A stretch of DNA of 17,140 nucleotides from positions 1 to 17,140 of the forward strand of contig JAILOW010000049.1 of the NCBI GenBank assembly GCA_024690635.1. The letters run 5' to 3'. The number at the start of each line of letters is the position of its first letter. Position 1 is the stretch's first letter. This stretch comes from Butyrivibrio sp. Its GTDB lineage: Bacteria > Bacillota_A > Clostridia > Lachnospirales > Lachnospiraceae. The notes below the pieces were generated by a model that was given only the letters and a program-made list of their open reading frames with translations, had not been told where the DNA came from and did no database searches. Made by a program: the position numbers and the translations under genes. Of this stretch, positions 1 through 7,424 are shown in pieces.

Positions 1-104
1 TTTTATAGAAAAAAGTTTAAAATACCGTTAAGTTTTTTCTAATGGCACCGATATATTTATTGAGAATTAAATTCTCACTCCCCCAACAAACTTTTTTCAT
101 ACCT

Positions 105-133
105 GGGCTGTCCGACTCCCCATCAGACAGCCC
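105..133. repeat. 8-bp inverted repeat (hairpin), role unknown
   Basis: GGGCTGTC at 105-112 is exactly complemented by GACAGCCC at 126-133, with a 13-base loop. Neither strand has a run of T directly after the stem, so it is not a convincing intrinsic terminator. It lies downstream of the hydrolase operon terminator, in the gene-free left edge. A smaller inverted repeat, TGAGAAT-TAA-ATTCTCA, lies at 61-77. I see nothing coding in 1-200. Confidence 0.4.
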
Positions 134-158
134 TTCTCCCAAAAAAATCTTGTGAAAG

Positions 159-189
159 AAAAAAGAAGACTTCCTCGGTCTTCTTTTTT
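159..189 (-). terminator. Intrinsic terminator of the hydrolase operon (possibly bidirectional)
   Basis: A 12-bp perfect stem pairs AAAAAAGAAGAC at 159-170 with GTCTTCTTTTTT at 178-189, around a 7-base loop. Read on the minus strand the stem ends in a run of six T, starting 12 bases after the stop codon of the papain-like protease gene at 201. Because the arms are A-rich on one side and T-rich on the other, it could also stop transcription arriving on the plus strand. Confidence 0.8.
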
Positions 190-200
190 ACTGTCTTTTT

Positions 201-2009
201 TTATTTGTTTTTCGTATATGCTTTGATGAAAAAGTCCTTATCATCCTGAGATTTGAGCCCAAGCCCGTCATCTGTTATGTAGTAGCTTAAAAGGCTGGCT
301 TCGTAGTTGTTCAAAAAGCTTCCGGTAAGATTATTCCACTCATCATAATTGGGACCGCTAATGTAGTTTTGCGCTTTTTCAAAAACAAGACGGCCTTTTG
401 TATAAGGTTTTATCATCACAAGAAAGCTCTGTCCCTTTGAAAGGTCAATCTTTTTATCAAGTTCAAAAGTATGAAAGCCTCCGCTTATAGCAGAAATCTT
501 TTGTGACAAAACCGGTTCTCCCAGATTTTCAAAAAGGATCTGACCATCCAAAGCTGCAGGATCAAGATAGACTTCAGCCGTATATTGCTGATATGTCTCA
601 AGACTCATAAATCCTACAGCCTCAAGCTTCTCTTCTCCGGCAGCCCTGTAAAGGCAGGCATAGGGATTGGAAGAAGCTGTATAACTATAAACGGTATTTT
701 GTGTATCATCAAGTGTGCTGTTTACATCCGTCAAAAAACCTGCCACCTGATAATTGTTATCGTAAAAATCCCTGTCGCCCTTTGCGGCGGAGGAAAATGC
801 TGCGGCATTACTGTTTAGAGCAGTCTCGTCATAATAAGACAGGTAAAAGAATCCCTTTTTCCCGAGAGTTGTTCCCCAGCTGTTTTTGCAGATCCAGGCG
901 CCGTCTCCCTTAGGAGCGGTAGCAAAATTGGTTGCAGGATAATCATCATCCCAGCCGATAACAAGTACTTCATGGTCAGCTGTAGGCGGTTTTTCACCGC
1001 CAAAGCTTGAATACAGATTTGAATTTCTGCCAACCCAGTATTTTTCAGCTGCGCTGACGCCTATGGTCACAGCCCCGTGCTCCATGATCATCTCTTTTAC
1101 CATGGCTCTGTTTCCTGTATCGGCGCATACCTCATTTACAGCCTGGACATGATATTCAGCATCATAAGCATCCGAGGGCTTGTCGGTATTGTCTTTAAAA
1201 ACAAATTCCTGTCCGTAGATACTTTTAAATGCATCATTGTCTTTTTCGGACACAGGTCCCTTCCAAGCAGTCAAAAGACTGATGCAATAGTCTGTAACAC
1301 CGCCAACAGAAACATAGTTGGTATCATAATCAAAGATCCAGTTTTTGTCAGAGTCCCCGTTATCCACAAGCTCCCTGTAGTCGCCGTCAATATAACCGTT
1401 AACGGATCCTTTTGATCTGTGCACGTTGTAATAAGCAAGATGTTTTTCCGAAAGGTCGATGGAATCTGTACCCGTTACTTTATTATGCTTTAAAAGATCG
1501 CTCTCAATTGCCCCAAGGGCCGCATATGTCCAGCAAAGATATGTATATCCCTGATCCTCAACAGCTGTAACATATGATCCATTCTCTGTCTCATCGGATC
1601 TGTATTTTGGAGGAAGATCCGTTTCATCAAAAGATTTGACATCTACAGGAGTAACATTCAAAAAGTCCTCATTGCTGTAAAAGGATGCACTGTCTCCTTC
1701 ATTTATAACAAGTGCCTCCGGAATCGACATGGTCCTGACACTTTCAACATCCTCAGAAGCAGGTTTGTTACTTTCTGAACTGATAACGCTTTCCGTAACC
1801 TGATTTGAGTTTTTAGATCCGTCAGCATTTACAGCTCTCGGCTCATCATCTCCGGTAACAAGCTCAAGGTCTTCGTCAGAGGAAACCTCCTGCCTTCTTG
1901 CTTCCCTTGGATCTTTGTTGTCATTGGAAATCTTGAATCTGACGGCACAAAAAACACCTAAAGCGATGATCATTATGATAATTACAAAGAAAACAACTTT
2001 CTTTTTCAT
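201..2009 (-). CDS. Membrane-anchored papain-family (C1) cysteine protease with C-terminal lectin-like domain
   Basis: The protein has 602 residues. Residues 1-24 are three lysines followed by a long hydrophobic run (about 5-24) with no clear signal-peptidase site, so it probably stays as an N-terminal anchor with the rest outside the cell. A Ser/Asp/Glu-rich spacer (about 28-130) leads to the peptidase domain (about 145-405). There the papain residues can be placed: Q153 (oxyanion) in EDQGY, C159 in LCWTYAA, H346 in ADHEVLVIGW and N376 in KNSWGT. The segment from about 412 to 600 fits the beta-rich lectin-like module that often follows bacterial C1 peptidases; this is from family knowledge. 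The usual CGSCW around the nucleophile is reduced to YLCW. The start has GGAG 7 bases upstream. It is the last gene of a three-gene hydrolase operon, 15 bp after the gene before it. Substrate unknown; extracellular protein degradation is the simplest idea. Confidence 0.87.
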   Translation of the reverse strand: MKKKVVFFVIIIMIIALGVFCAVRFKISNDNKDPREARRQEVSSDEDLELVTGDDEPRAVNADGSKNSNQVTESVISSESNKPASEDVESVRTMSIPEALVINEGDSASFYSNEDFLNVTPVDVKSFDETDLPPKYRSDETENGSYVTAVEDQGYTYLCWTYAALGAIESDLLKHNKVTGTDSIDLSEKHLAYYNVHRSKGSVNGYIDGDYRELVDNGDSDKNWIFDYDTNYVSVGGVTDYCISLLTAWKGPVSEKDNDAFKSIYGQEFVFKDNTDKPSDAYDAEYHVQAVNEVCADTGNRAMVKEMIMEHGAVTIGVSAAEKYWVGRNSNLYSSFGGEKPPTADHEVLVIGWDDDYPATNFATAPKGDGAWICKNSWGTTLGKKGFFYLSYYDETALNSNAAAFSSAAKGDRDFYDNNYQVAGFLTDVNSTLDDTQNTVYSYTASSNPYACLYRAAGEEKLEAVGFMSLETYQQYTAEVYLDPAALDGQILFENLGEPVLSQKISAISGGFHTFELDKKIDLSKGQSFLVMIKPYTKGRLVFEKAQNYISGPNYDEWNNLTGSFLNNYEASLLSYYITDDGLGLKSQDDKDFFIKAYTKNK

Positions 2010-2024
2010 GTAGTGCTCCGAAGT

Positions 2025-2654
2025 TTATTTTATATAAGTAAGATTAAAAGAGCCGAAAATGGACTGGGAAATATCCCTGGCAAAAGCCTCATAGTCAATG
2101 TAATGATAACCGCTTTTCCATCCGTCGATAACCCTCAGCATGGGATATAGCCTGTCTCCAACCTTCCAGATGCTGTAGCCTGCAACAACTATGGTATGGT
2201 CTTTATAAAATCCCCTGGCGATATTCATGATCACAGGCCTTCCGGCACCGATCTCTTTCATTACATGTTTTTCAAAAGAAAAGATATATACACCTCGGCA
2301 TTTTGCCTTAACGCCGTATTGTTTAAAAGCTTCTTTGGTAATTCCGGAAATAAAGATCGGAAATGTGCCAAGCTTGTCGGTATAGCCGTAGGCTTCGGCG
2401 ATCTCTTCCACCTTAAGATAGGTTTCATGAATATCTTCCGGAATGGAATCAATATTATTCTTTTTTCTGTAGTAATCAAGAATTCTGGTAACGGCAACAA
2501 CAGAGCAGTTTCTGGTTTTTCTTCCGCTGATCTGCTCCATTGATCTAAGATCCATGGAGATATATCTGCCTCTTTTTACCATAACCGCTTTTTTCCCGTA
2601 TTGCTCCATAAAATATGCGGGTATATTTGTAATTCCGCCGTAGGGCTTCTTCAT
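2025..2654 (-). CDS. Putative papain-fold (C39-like) cysteine peptidase, cytoplasmic
   Basis: I do not recognise a named gene. The 209-residue protein has no signal peptide and no membrane segment. It shows a plausible Cys-His-Asp arrangement in the order of C39-like peptidases: C50 in TRNCSVVAVTRI at the start of a helix, H153 in YKDHTIVVAGY and D177 in RVIDGW. The stretch from Q41 to C50 could provide the oxyanion Gln. The C39-like assignment is an inference from this spacing and the surrounding hydrophobic pattern. The start has AAGGAG 5 bases upstream, and the gene lies only 9 bp after the serine hydrolase gene, so the two are surely co-transcribed. It could be a peptidase, a transglutaminase-like enzyme or an inactive relative. 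Its cytoplasmic location beside two exported hydrolases is odd. Confidence 0.65.
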   Translation of the reverse strand: MKKPYGGITNIPAYFMEQYGKKAVMVKRGRYISMDLRSMEQISGRKTRNCSVVAVTRILDYYRKKNNIDSIPEDIHETYLKVEEIAEAYGYTDKLGTFPIFISGITKEAFKQYGVKAKCRGVYIFSFEKHVMKEIGAGRPVIMNIARGFYKDHTIVVAGYSIWKVGDRLYPMLRVIDGWKSGYHYIDYEAFARDISQSIFGSFNLTYIK

Positions 2655-2663
2655 GCCTTCTCC

Positions 2664-4376
2664 TTAGTTGTATTTTTCCAAAAGAGCATCCGTACTTTTT
2701 GCATTTAATACAGAAGGATGATCTGATCCCGCCTTTGCGCGGATGCTGTCATGAGCATTCTTATCAAGCTCATTCATATATTTTATTATCTCAGCTTTAA
2801 CATCCGCATCTTTATTGTCCATGCCCATGTAGATGATCTCCGGCACAAACCCAAGTGATGCTGCGGTGTAATAGTTTCCGTTAAATTTATTTACCGCTTT
2901 TTTGCTGGTAACCGGGGAGCTAATCTTATTGGTCAGATATGCTATGACAATATCCCTGTCGGGATCTATCATAAGTAGCGTTCCCGTCCAGCCCTGATGC
3001 CCGAAAGTATTAACAGAGCATCTGCTACCAAAATACTTAACTCTTTCCATCTCTCCCTGTCGCCACCATCCAAGGCCCCAGTTTTGCATTTCCTTTGACT
3101 TTGGCGCAGTAAAATAATCTATGGTCTCTTTTGAAAAATATTTAACGCCCTTATAGGTTCCATCAAGCATCAGTGACCCCAAAAGTGCAAGATCGCTTGC
3201 ATTTGAAAAAAGTCCCGCATGTCCGGAAACACCGCCCATGCAGTAATAGGCCTTTTCGTCATGCACCTCGCCTCTTAAGGTGTAGTCTCTGATACCGTCA
3301 AAATATACGTTTCCGTCTCTGGTATTTCCGTTTAATTCTGTGGAAGCACAGTCATCCTTGTCAAAGCCGTTTTTTAGGGGATTAAATGTTATATGCTTAA
3401 GTCCCATAGGCTCAAAGAAGGTTTCTTTTGCATAGGAATCAAGATCTTTTCCTGTTACCGCTTCAACTATGGTTCCAAGAACCATGTAGTCCACATCGGA
3501 ATAGAGAGTCTTTGTCCCCGGTTCATACAAAAGCGGAGTCTTTCCGATAGCCTCTATTGTTGCCTTTTTTGTCTTTTCATCCGCACTGTTTCCGGAGTAT
3601 AAAACATTGGTATATTCAGGCTTGTATTCCTGCAAGGCTGCATCAACATTGGGATTAAAATATCTCGGATCCGCAGGGAAACCTCCCTGATGAATCAAAA
3701 GATCCTTTATCGTAAGTTCAGACTTCCACTTCTTTTGGGTTTCAACAGAAACCTCTTCTCCCTTTGCATAGCTAAAATCAAGAACATCTTCGTAAAATCC
3801 GTCTCCAAGATATGAGCAGATCTTTTCATCAAGGTCGATCCTTCCCTCATCGTAAAGCTTTTGAAGGGCATAATTGGTAACCACCATCTTGGTAACGGAA
3901 GCAAGGTCAAACAACGTATCCGTCGTTGTATCCTTGCTGTTTTCATTTATGCTTCCGTCGGTGTTGTAGGTATTTACCTTGCCAAAGGCATTTTCATATA
4001 CGATCTTGCCGCCTTTTACAACGCATAAAGAAGCTGAGGTAAAGCCATATTCAATATCCGAATTTATTATATCCTCAATTGCAGTCAGACACTCTCTGTG
4101 AATGCCCTTTTCTTCCGGGTCTGCGTATCGTTCTTTTCTATATAACTCATCAAGTTTCTTCTGAGCTATCTCCTGCTGCTGTTTCTTTAGCTTTTCAATC
4201 TCATAGGCGTCGACAGATTCAAAAATCCCCGATCCATCAGCGATTTCTTTGTCTTCAAGCTCCGCAAAACCACAGCCCTGTAATGAAATTATGATCATCA
4301 GCAAAAGGCAAAGTGCCTTGTACAGCCGTTTTTCCCTCAACGCTACCCCCATACTCCTTGATTTAATCAGTATCAT
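2664..4376 (-). CDS. Lipoprotein serine hydrolase, beta-lactamase/penicillin-binding-protein-like (class C fold)
   Basis: The protein has 570 residues from the first ATG. A basic N-terminus and hydrophobic stretch (about 19-33) end in the lipobox LQGC, with the lipidated Cys at 35, so it should be attached to the outer face of the membrane. After a charged helical linker (about 55-85) comes the serine hydrolase domain: S160-V-T-K163 is the nucleophile/base motif, Y292-S-D294 the second motif (Asp in place of the usual Asn) and H460-Q-G462 the third. Such proteins are D,D-peptidases, esterases or D-amino-acid amidases more often than true beta-lactamases, so the substrate is left open. The start is uncertain: ATG at 4376 lies at the predicted RNA start, whereas ATG at 4352 has AAGGAG only 1 base upstream. 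Either start keeps the lipobox. It is the first gene of the minus-strand hydrolase operon. Confidence 0.85.
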   Translation of the reverse strand: MILIKSRSMGVALREKRLYKALCLLLMIIISLQGCGFAELEDKEIADGSGIFESVDAYEIEKLKKQQQEIAQKKLDELYRKERYADPEEKGIHRECLTAIEDIINSDIEYGFTSASLCVVKGGKIVYENAFGKVNTYNTDGSINENSKDTTTDTLFDLASVTKMVVTNYALQKLYDEGRIDLDEKICSYLGDGFYEDVLDFSYAKGEEVSVETQKKWKSELTIKDLLIHQGGFPADPRYFNPNVDAALQEYKPEYTNVLYSGNSADEKTKKATIEAIGKTPLLYEPGTKTLYSDVDYMVLGTIVEAVTGKDLDSYAKETFFEPMGLKHITFNPLKNGFDKDDCASTELNGNTRDGNVYFDGIRDYTLRGEVHDEKAYYCMGGVSGHAGLFSNASDLALLGSLMLDGTYKGVKYFSKETIDYFTAPKSKEMQNWGLGWWRQGEMERVKYFGSRCSVNTFGHQGWTGTLLMIDPDRDIVIAYLTNKISSPVTSKKAVNKFNGNYYTAASLGFVPEIIYMGMDNKDADVKAEIIKYMNELDKNAHDSIRAKAGSDHPSVLNAKSTDALLEKYN

Positions 4377-4380
4377 TTCA

Positions 4381-4386
4381 ATTATA
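4381..4386 (-). promoter_or_regulatory. Candidate -10 box for the hydrolase operon
   Basis: On the minus strand the sequence reads TATAAT, a perfect -10 hexamer. No good -35 is found at 16-18 bp (TTGTAA sits only 14 bp upstream). The predicted RNA start falls at about 4373-4376, i.e. on the first ATG of the serine hydrolase. It overlaps the divergent control region shared with the methyltransferase gene. Confidence 0.45.
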
Positions 4387-4399
4387 CATCATTTCTTCC

Positions 4400-4428
4400 T
4401 TTACAATTATCCTTAGTATAAACATAAT
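4400..4428 (+). promoter_or_regulatory. Sigma-A-type promoter of the methyltransferase gene
   Basis: TTTACA at 4400-4405 and CATAAT at 4423-4428 are separated by exactly 17 bp, matching the housekeeping consensus at 4 of 6 and 5 of 6 positions. The expected RNA start, about 7 bases after the -10, is at 4435-4436, which is the A of the ATG at 4436. This predicts a leaderless or nearly leaderless message, consistent with the lack of any Shine-Dalgarno sequence before that ATG. Confidence 0.55.
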
Positions 4429-4437
4429 TATATTTAT
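4418..4437. promoter_or_regulatory. Imperfect 20-bp palindrome over the -10, RNA start and start codon (operator candidate)
   Basis: ATAAACATAATTATATTTAT is symmetric at 18 of 20 positions, with only one mismatched pair (positions 6 and 15). It covers the -10 box, the predicted RNA start and the first bases of the methyltransferase start codon. Its core ATAATTAT is a perfect palindrome. The region is very AT-rich, so chance symmetry is a real possibility. The N-terminal HTH of the methyltransferase is an obvious candidate binder (inference). Confidence 0.35.
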
Positions 4438-6352
4438 GGAAAAAAGTGCAGAAAATAAAGCAAATTTCATAACCGCTCCAAAGGCCGCCGAAATACTTGG
4501 TATATCGGCAGCTACTGTCAGAAACTGGAGAAAACTTGGTAAGCTACATGCTGTCTTAAACGGATCTGTTTATCTTTTTTCCGAAAGTGATTGCCTGGCA
4601 TTAAAAAAGGATCTTCAGAAAATGGGCAAGCTCAAATCCCGCAGAAACAAGAGCTTAAATGATTCAAATTATATTCCCACCGGCTATATCAGCAGTTCTT
4701 CAGAAAACCTTTCCGTGATAAAAGAGCTTATATCTTATCTTCAGGATAAAAACTATTCCGTTTCTGATATTTTGGCGCATTATGCAAAAAGCTTTATGAG
4801 TGCTCAAAATATAAACCGCAATGTTTCATCTTCCCTTTTGAAAGATTTTGAAACAGACGGATCACAAACAGCTTTTCCCTATGAAGATTTTAAGCTTTCA
4901 TATGTACAAAACGAGGATACTCTCGGACTTTTATACATTTCTCTCAAAAGAATGCAGGATAAAAAGAACTCAGGTTCTTATTACACACCCTTCTATATTG
5001 TTAACAGGGTTAATTCTCTGGCATTTTCAGATTTTCATAAAAGCAGCATTATATCCGTCTGTGATCCCTGCTGCGGAACAGGTAATTTCCTTTTAGGGCT
5101 TCCGACTGATATTCCGCTATCCAATATATACGGATTAGACATAGATAAAACAGCAATTGCAATAGCAAGGATAAATCTTGCCCTTAAATACCATGTATCC
5201 TCCGATAAAGATCTCTTTATATTAAAAAACAATATTGTCGTTTTTGATTTTATAGAAAACAAAATCGATAAGAGCTTTGATCTGATCATTGGAAATCCGC
5301 CCTGGGGAAGCAAATTTTCGGCCGAAAAAGCCTCAAGATACAGATCTTTGTTCAGATCATTTACAGGAAATAAAATGCCGGAATCTTTCGATCTTTTCAT
5401 AGAAAGGTCGCTTGAACACTTAAACAATAAAGGCAGGCTATTGTTTCTTTTGCCCGAAAGCTTTCTTTCTGCAAATATTCATAAGCCGGTACGAGAGCTC
5501 ATCCTGAAAAAAGGCTCTGTGACCGACCTTGTTTATCTTGGAAATGTTTTTGACAAGGTTTTGTGCCCCTGCATTATTTCAGGTTTCGTTTCTTCCAGGC
5601 GAAGTTCAGATATTAATGTCTCTTTTGATAATAAGACAAAGCAAATCCTGCGCTGCGAAAGATCCTTTGTTGCACCGTCAGAGCGGATAAATAAAGACTC
5701 TTTCCATGTGCTTTCTGACAGTAAGGAATATGAGCTGATAAAGAAGATGGAAAGCTGCCCTCATTTTACTTTAAAAGGAAAAGCGGACTTTGGACTTGGC
5801 ATAGTCACAGGTGCAAATAAAGCACTTATAAAAGATAAAGAATACGCCGGCAATAACACGGAATATGAAGCAATAATAAAGGGAAATGAAATATATCCCT
5901 ATGTGATAAAAGAGCCATCCTCTTACATAAAATTTACACCTTCTTACTTCCAGCAGGTTGCTCCCACTGAAATTTACAGAGCAAAACAAAAGCTCTTTTA
6001 CAGATTTATTTCAAAAGATCTTATTTTTGCCATGGACAACGAAGGAAGACTTTCATTAAACAGTGCCAATATCATGATACCGAAAGTAAAGGGCTACAGT
6101 ATCGAATATGTAATGGCAATTTTAAATTCATCTGCCATGCGTTTTTATTACAGACACAAATACAGGGATGTAAAGGTGTTAAGATCAGTTCTTGAAGCGC
6201 TTCCCATACCGCAGTGCGATGATAAGACACAAAGAAAGATAACTCTCCTTGCACAAAGAGGCGCAGAAAACTATACTCAAATTGACGATATCATTTTTAA
6301 ATTATATGGAATTTCGCAAAAAGATATGGTTTACTTTTCCAGTTTAAAGTGA
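4436..6352 (+). CDS. Solitary N6-adenine DNA methyltransferase with N-terminal MerR/excisionase-like HTH
   Basis: The protein has 638 residues. Residues 12-60 form a helix-turn-helix of the MerR/excisionase type (TAPKAAEILGISAATVRNWR, then a short wing with YLFSESD). A linker region (about 90-175) precedes a gamma-type N6-adenine methyltransferase core: GSYYTP at 180-185 (motif X), DPCCGTGNF at 210-218 (motif I, SAM binding), YGLDID at 232-237 (motif II), NPPW at 287-290 (catalytic motif IV), and a LLPESF strand/turn at 338-343. The C-terminal half (about 400-630) resembles TaqI/type IIG target-recognition domains, with GIVTGANKALI at 455-465 and AILNSS at 561-566. The layout recalls orphan clostridial methyltransferases such as CamA of Clostridioides difficile, but with an added HTH. 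No nuclease motif and no restriction gene are nearby. It precedes the DAHP synthase gene by 41 bp on the same strand. The coding sequence looks more AT-rich than its neighbours. Confidence 0.88.
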   Translation: MEKSAENKANFITAPKAAEILGISAATVRNWRKLGKLHAVLNGSVYLFSESDCLALKKDLQKMGKLKSRRNKSLNDSNYIPTGYISSSSENLSVIKELISYLQDKNYSVSDILAHYAKSFMSAQNINRNVSSSLLKDFETDGSQTAFPYEDFKLSYVQNEDTLGLLYISLKRMQDKKNSGSYYTPFYIVNRVNSLAFSDFHKSSIISVCDPCCGTGNFLLGLPTDIPLSNIYGLDIDKTAIAIARINLALKYHVSSDKDLFILKNNIVVFDFIENKIDKSFDLIIGNPPWGSKFSAEKASRYRSLFRSFTGNKMPESFDLFIERSLEHLNNKGRLLFLLPESFLSANIHKPVRELILKKGSVTDLVYLGNVFDKVLCPCIISGFVSSRRSSDINVSFDNKTKQILRCERSFVAPSERINKDSFHVLSDSKEYELIKKMESCPHFTLKGKADFGLGIVTGANKALIKDKEYAGNNTEYEAIIKGNEIYPYVIKEPSSYIKFTPSYFQQVAPTEIYRAKQKLFYRFISKDLIFAMDNEGRLSLNSANIMIPKVKGYSIEYVMAILNSSAMRFYYRHKYRDVKVLRSVLEALPIPQCDDKTQRKITLLAQRGAENYTQIDDIIFKLYGISQKDMVYFSSLK

Positions 6353-6393
6353 TATAGTGTTCTCTGACATTCAGATTTTAGGAGGAAAGACAA

Positions 6394-7422
6394 ATGTCTT
6401 TTGATTACATACAAAAACTTCCAACACCTGACGAGATCAGATCGGAATTCCCTCTTACAGGTGACCTTGCAAAAATAAAGAAGGAACGCGATAAAGAGAT
6501 AACGGACGTATTTACTGGAAAGAGCGATAAGTTTGTTGTTATCGTTGGCCCCTGCTCTGCTGATAATGAGGATGCAGTCTGTGACTATGTTTCCCGTCTC
6601 GGAAAATTAAACGACAAGGTCAAGGACAAAATGATACTGATTCCCAGGATTTACACCAACAAGCCCAGAACCACCGGTGAAGGCTATAAGGGAATCACAT
6701 CTCAGCCGGATCCTGAGGGAAAGACAGATTTCCATGCAGGACTTGTTGCAATGAGACATATGCAGATCAAATCAATTGAGGTTTCAGGTCTTACTGCTGC
6801 TGACGAGATGCTCTATCCCGAAAACTGGGGATATGTATCCGACATACTTTCTTATGTCGCTATCGGAGCACGTTCTGTTGAGGATCAGGAACACCGCATG
6901 ACAGCCAGCGGTTTTGATCTTCCCGCCGGTATGAAAAACCCCACCAGCGGAACCTTAAGCGTAATGCTTAACTCAGTGTATGCTGCTCAGCAGTCTCACT
7001 CTTTTGTTTACAGAGGCTACGAAGTAAGGACCAATGGAAACCCTCTTGCTCACTGCGTACTCAGAGGATCCAGCAACAAGCAGGGCCATTCCATCCCCAA
7101 TTATCACTACGAGGACTTAAGCCTTCTTCTTCAGTTATACAATGAAAGAGAAATTTTGAACCCTGCAGCTATCATTGATGCCAACCACAACAACTCGAAC
7201 AAAAAGTTCAAGGAACAGATAAGGATCGTAAAAGAAGTCCTTCATTCAAGGAGTCTTAATCCTGAGATCAGATCTCTTGTAAAAGGCGTTATGATAGAAA
7301 GCTACATTGAAGAGGGAAATCAGAAAATAGGCGAAGGCATCTATGGTAAGTCAATCACAGATCCTTGCCTTGGATGGAATGATACAGAAAGGCTTCTCTT
7401 GGAAATGGCAGAGCTTGCCTGA
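6394..7422 (+). CDS. aroF: 3-deoxy-7-phosphoheptulonate synthase (DAHP synthase, AroG/type I-alpha)
   Basis: This enzyme condenses phosphoenolpyruvate with erythrose 4-phosphate, the first step of the shikimate pathway to Phe, Tyr and Trp. The 342 residues align along the whole AroF/G/H family: GPCSADN at 52-58, KPRTTGEGYKG at 90-100 (phosphoenolpyruvate/phosphate binding), GARSVEDQEHR at 158-168, KNPTSGTL at 181-188 and DANHNNSNKK near 262-271. AGGAGG at 6380-6385, 8 bases before the ATG, is a strong ribosome binding site. No clear promoter of its own is visible in the 41-bp gap, so it may be read from the methyltransferase promoter or from a weak site inside that gene. I cannot tell which amino acid, if any, feeds back on it; the symbol could equally be aroG. 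Confidence 0.95.
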   Translation: MSFDYIQKLPTPDEIRSEFPLTGDLAKIKKERDKEITDVFTGKSDKFVVIVGPCSADNEDAVCDYVSRLGKLNDKVKDKMILIPRIYTNKPRTTGEGYKGITSQPDPEGKTDFHAGLVAMRHMQIKSIEVSGLTAADEMLYPENWGYVSDILSYVAIGARSVEDQEHRMTASGFDLPAGMKNPTSGTLSVMLNSVYAAQQSHSFVYRGYEVRTNGNPLAHCVLRGSSNKQGHSIPNYHYEDLSLLLQLYNEREILNPAAIIDANHNNSNKKFKEQIRIVKEVLHSRSLNPEIRSLVKGVMIESYIEEGNQKIGEGIYGKSITDPCLGWNDTERLLLEMAELA

Positions 7423-7424
7423 TA

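Noticed and set aside
105..133. Hairpin GGGCTGTC/GACAGCCC as a terminator
   Set aside because: No U-tract follows on either strand; the terminator at 159-189 is much better.
2664..4376. A true antibiotic beta-lactamase
   Set aside because: The second motif is YSD, the third is HQG and not KTG, and the protein is a long lipoprotein. These fit a D,D-peptidase/esterase-type serine hydrolase equally well, so resistance should not be inferred.
5035..5427. A 130-codon minus-strand frame inside the methyltransferase gene
   Set aside because: The methyltransferase frame carries motifs I and IV exactly here; the antisense frame has none.
6282..6308. TTGACG with TATATG as an internal promoter for the DAHP synthase gene
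   Set aside because: The spacing is only 15 bp and the -10 is poor. It remains possible but not strong enough to list.
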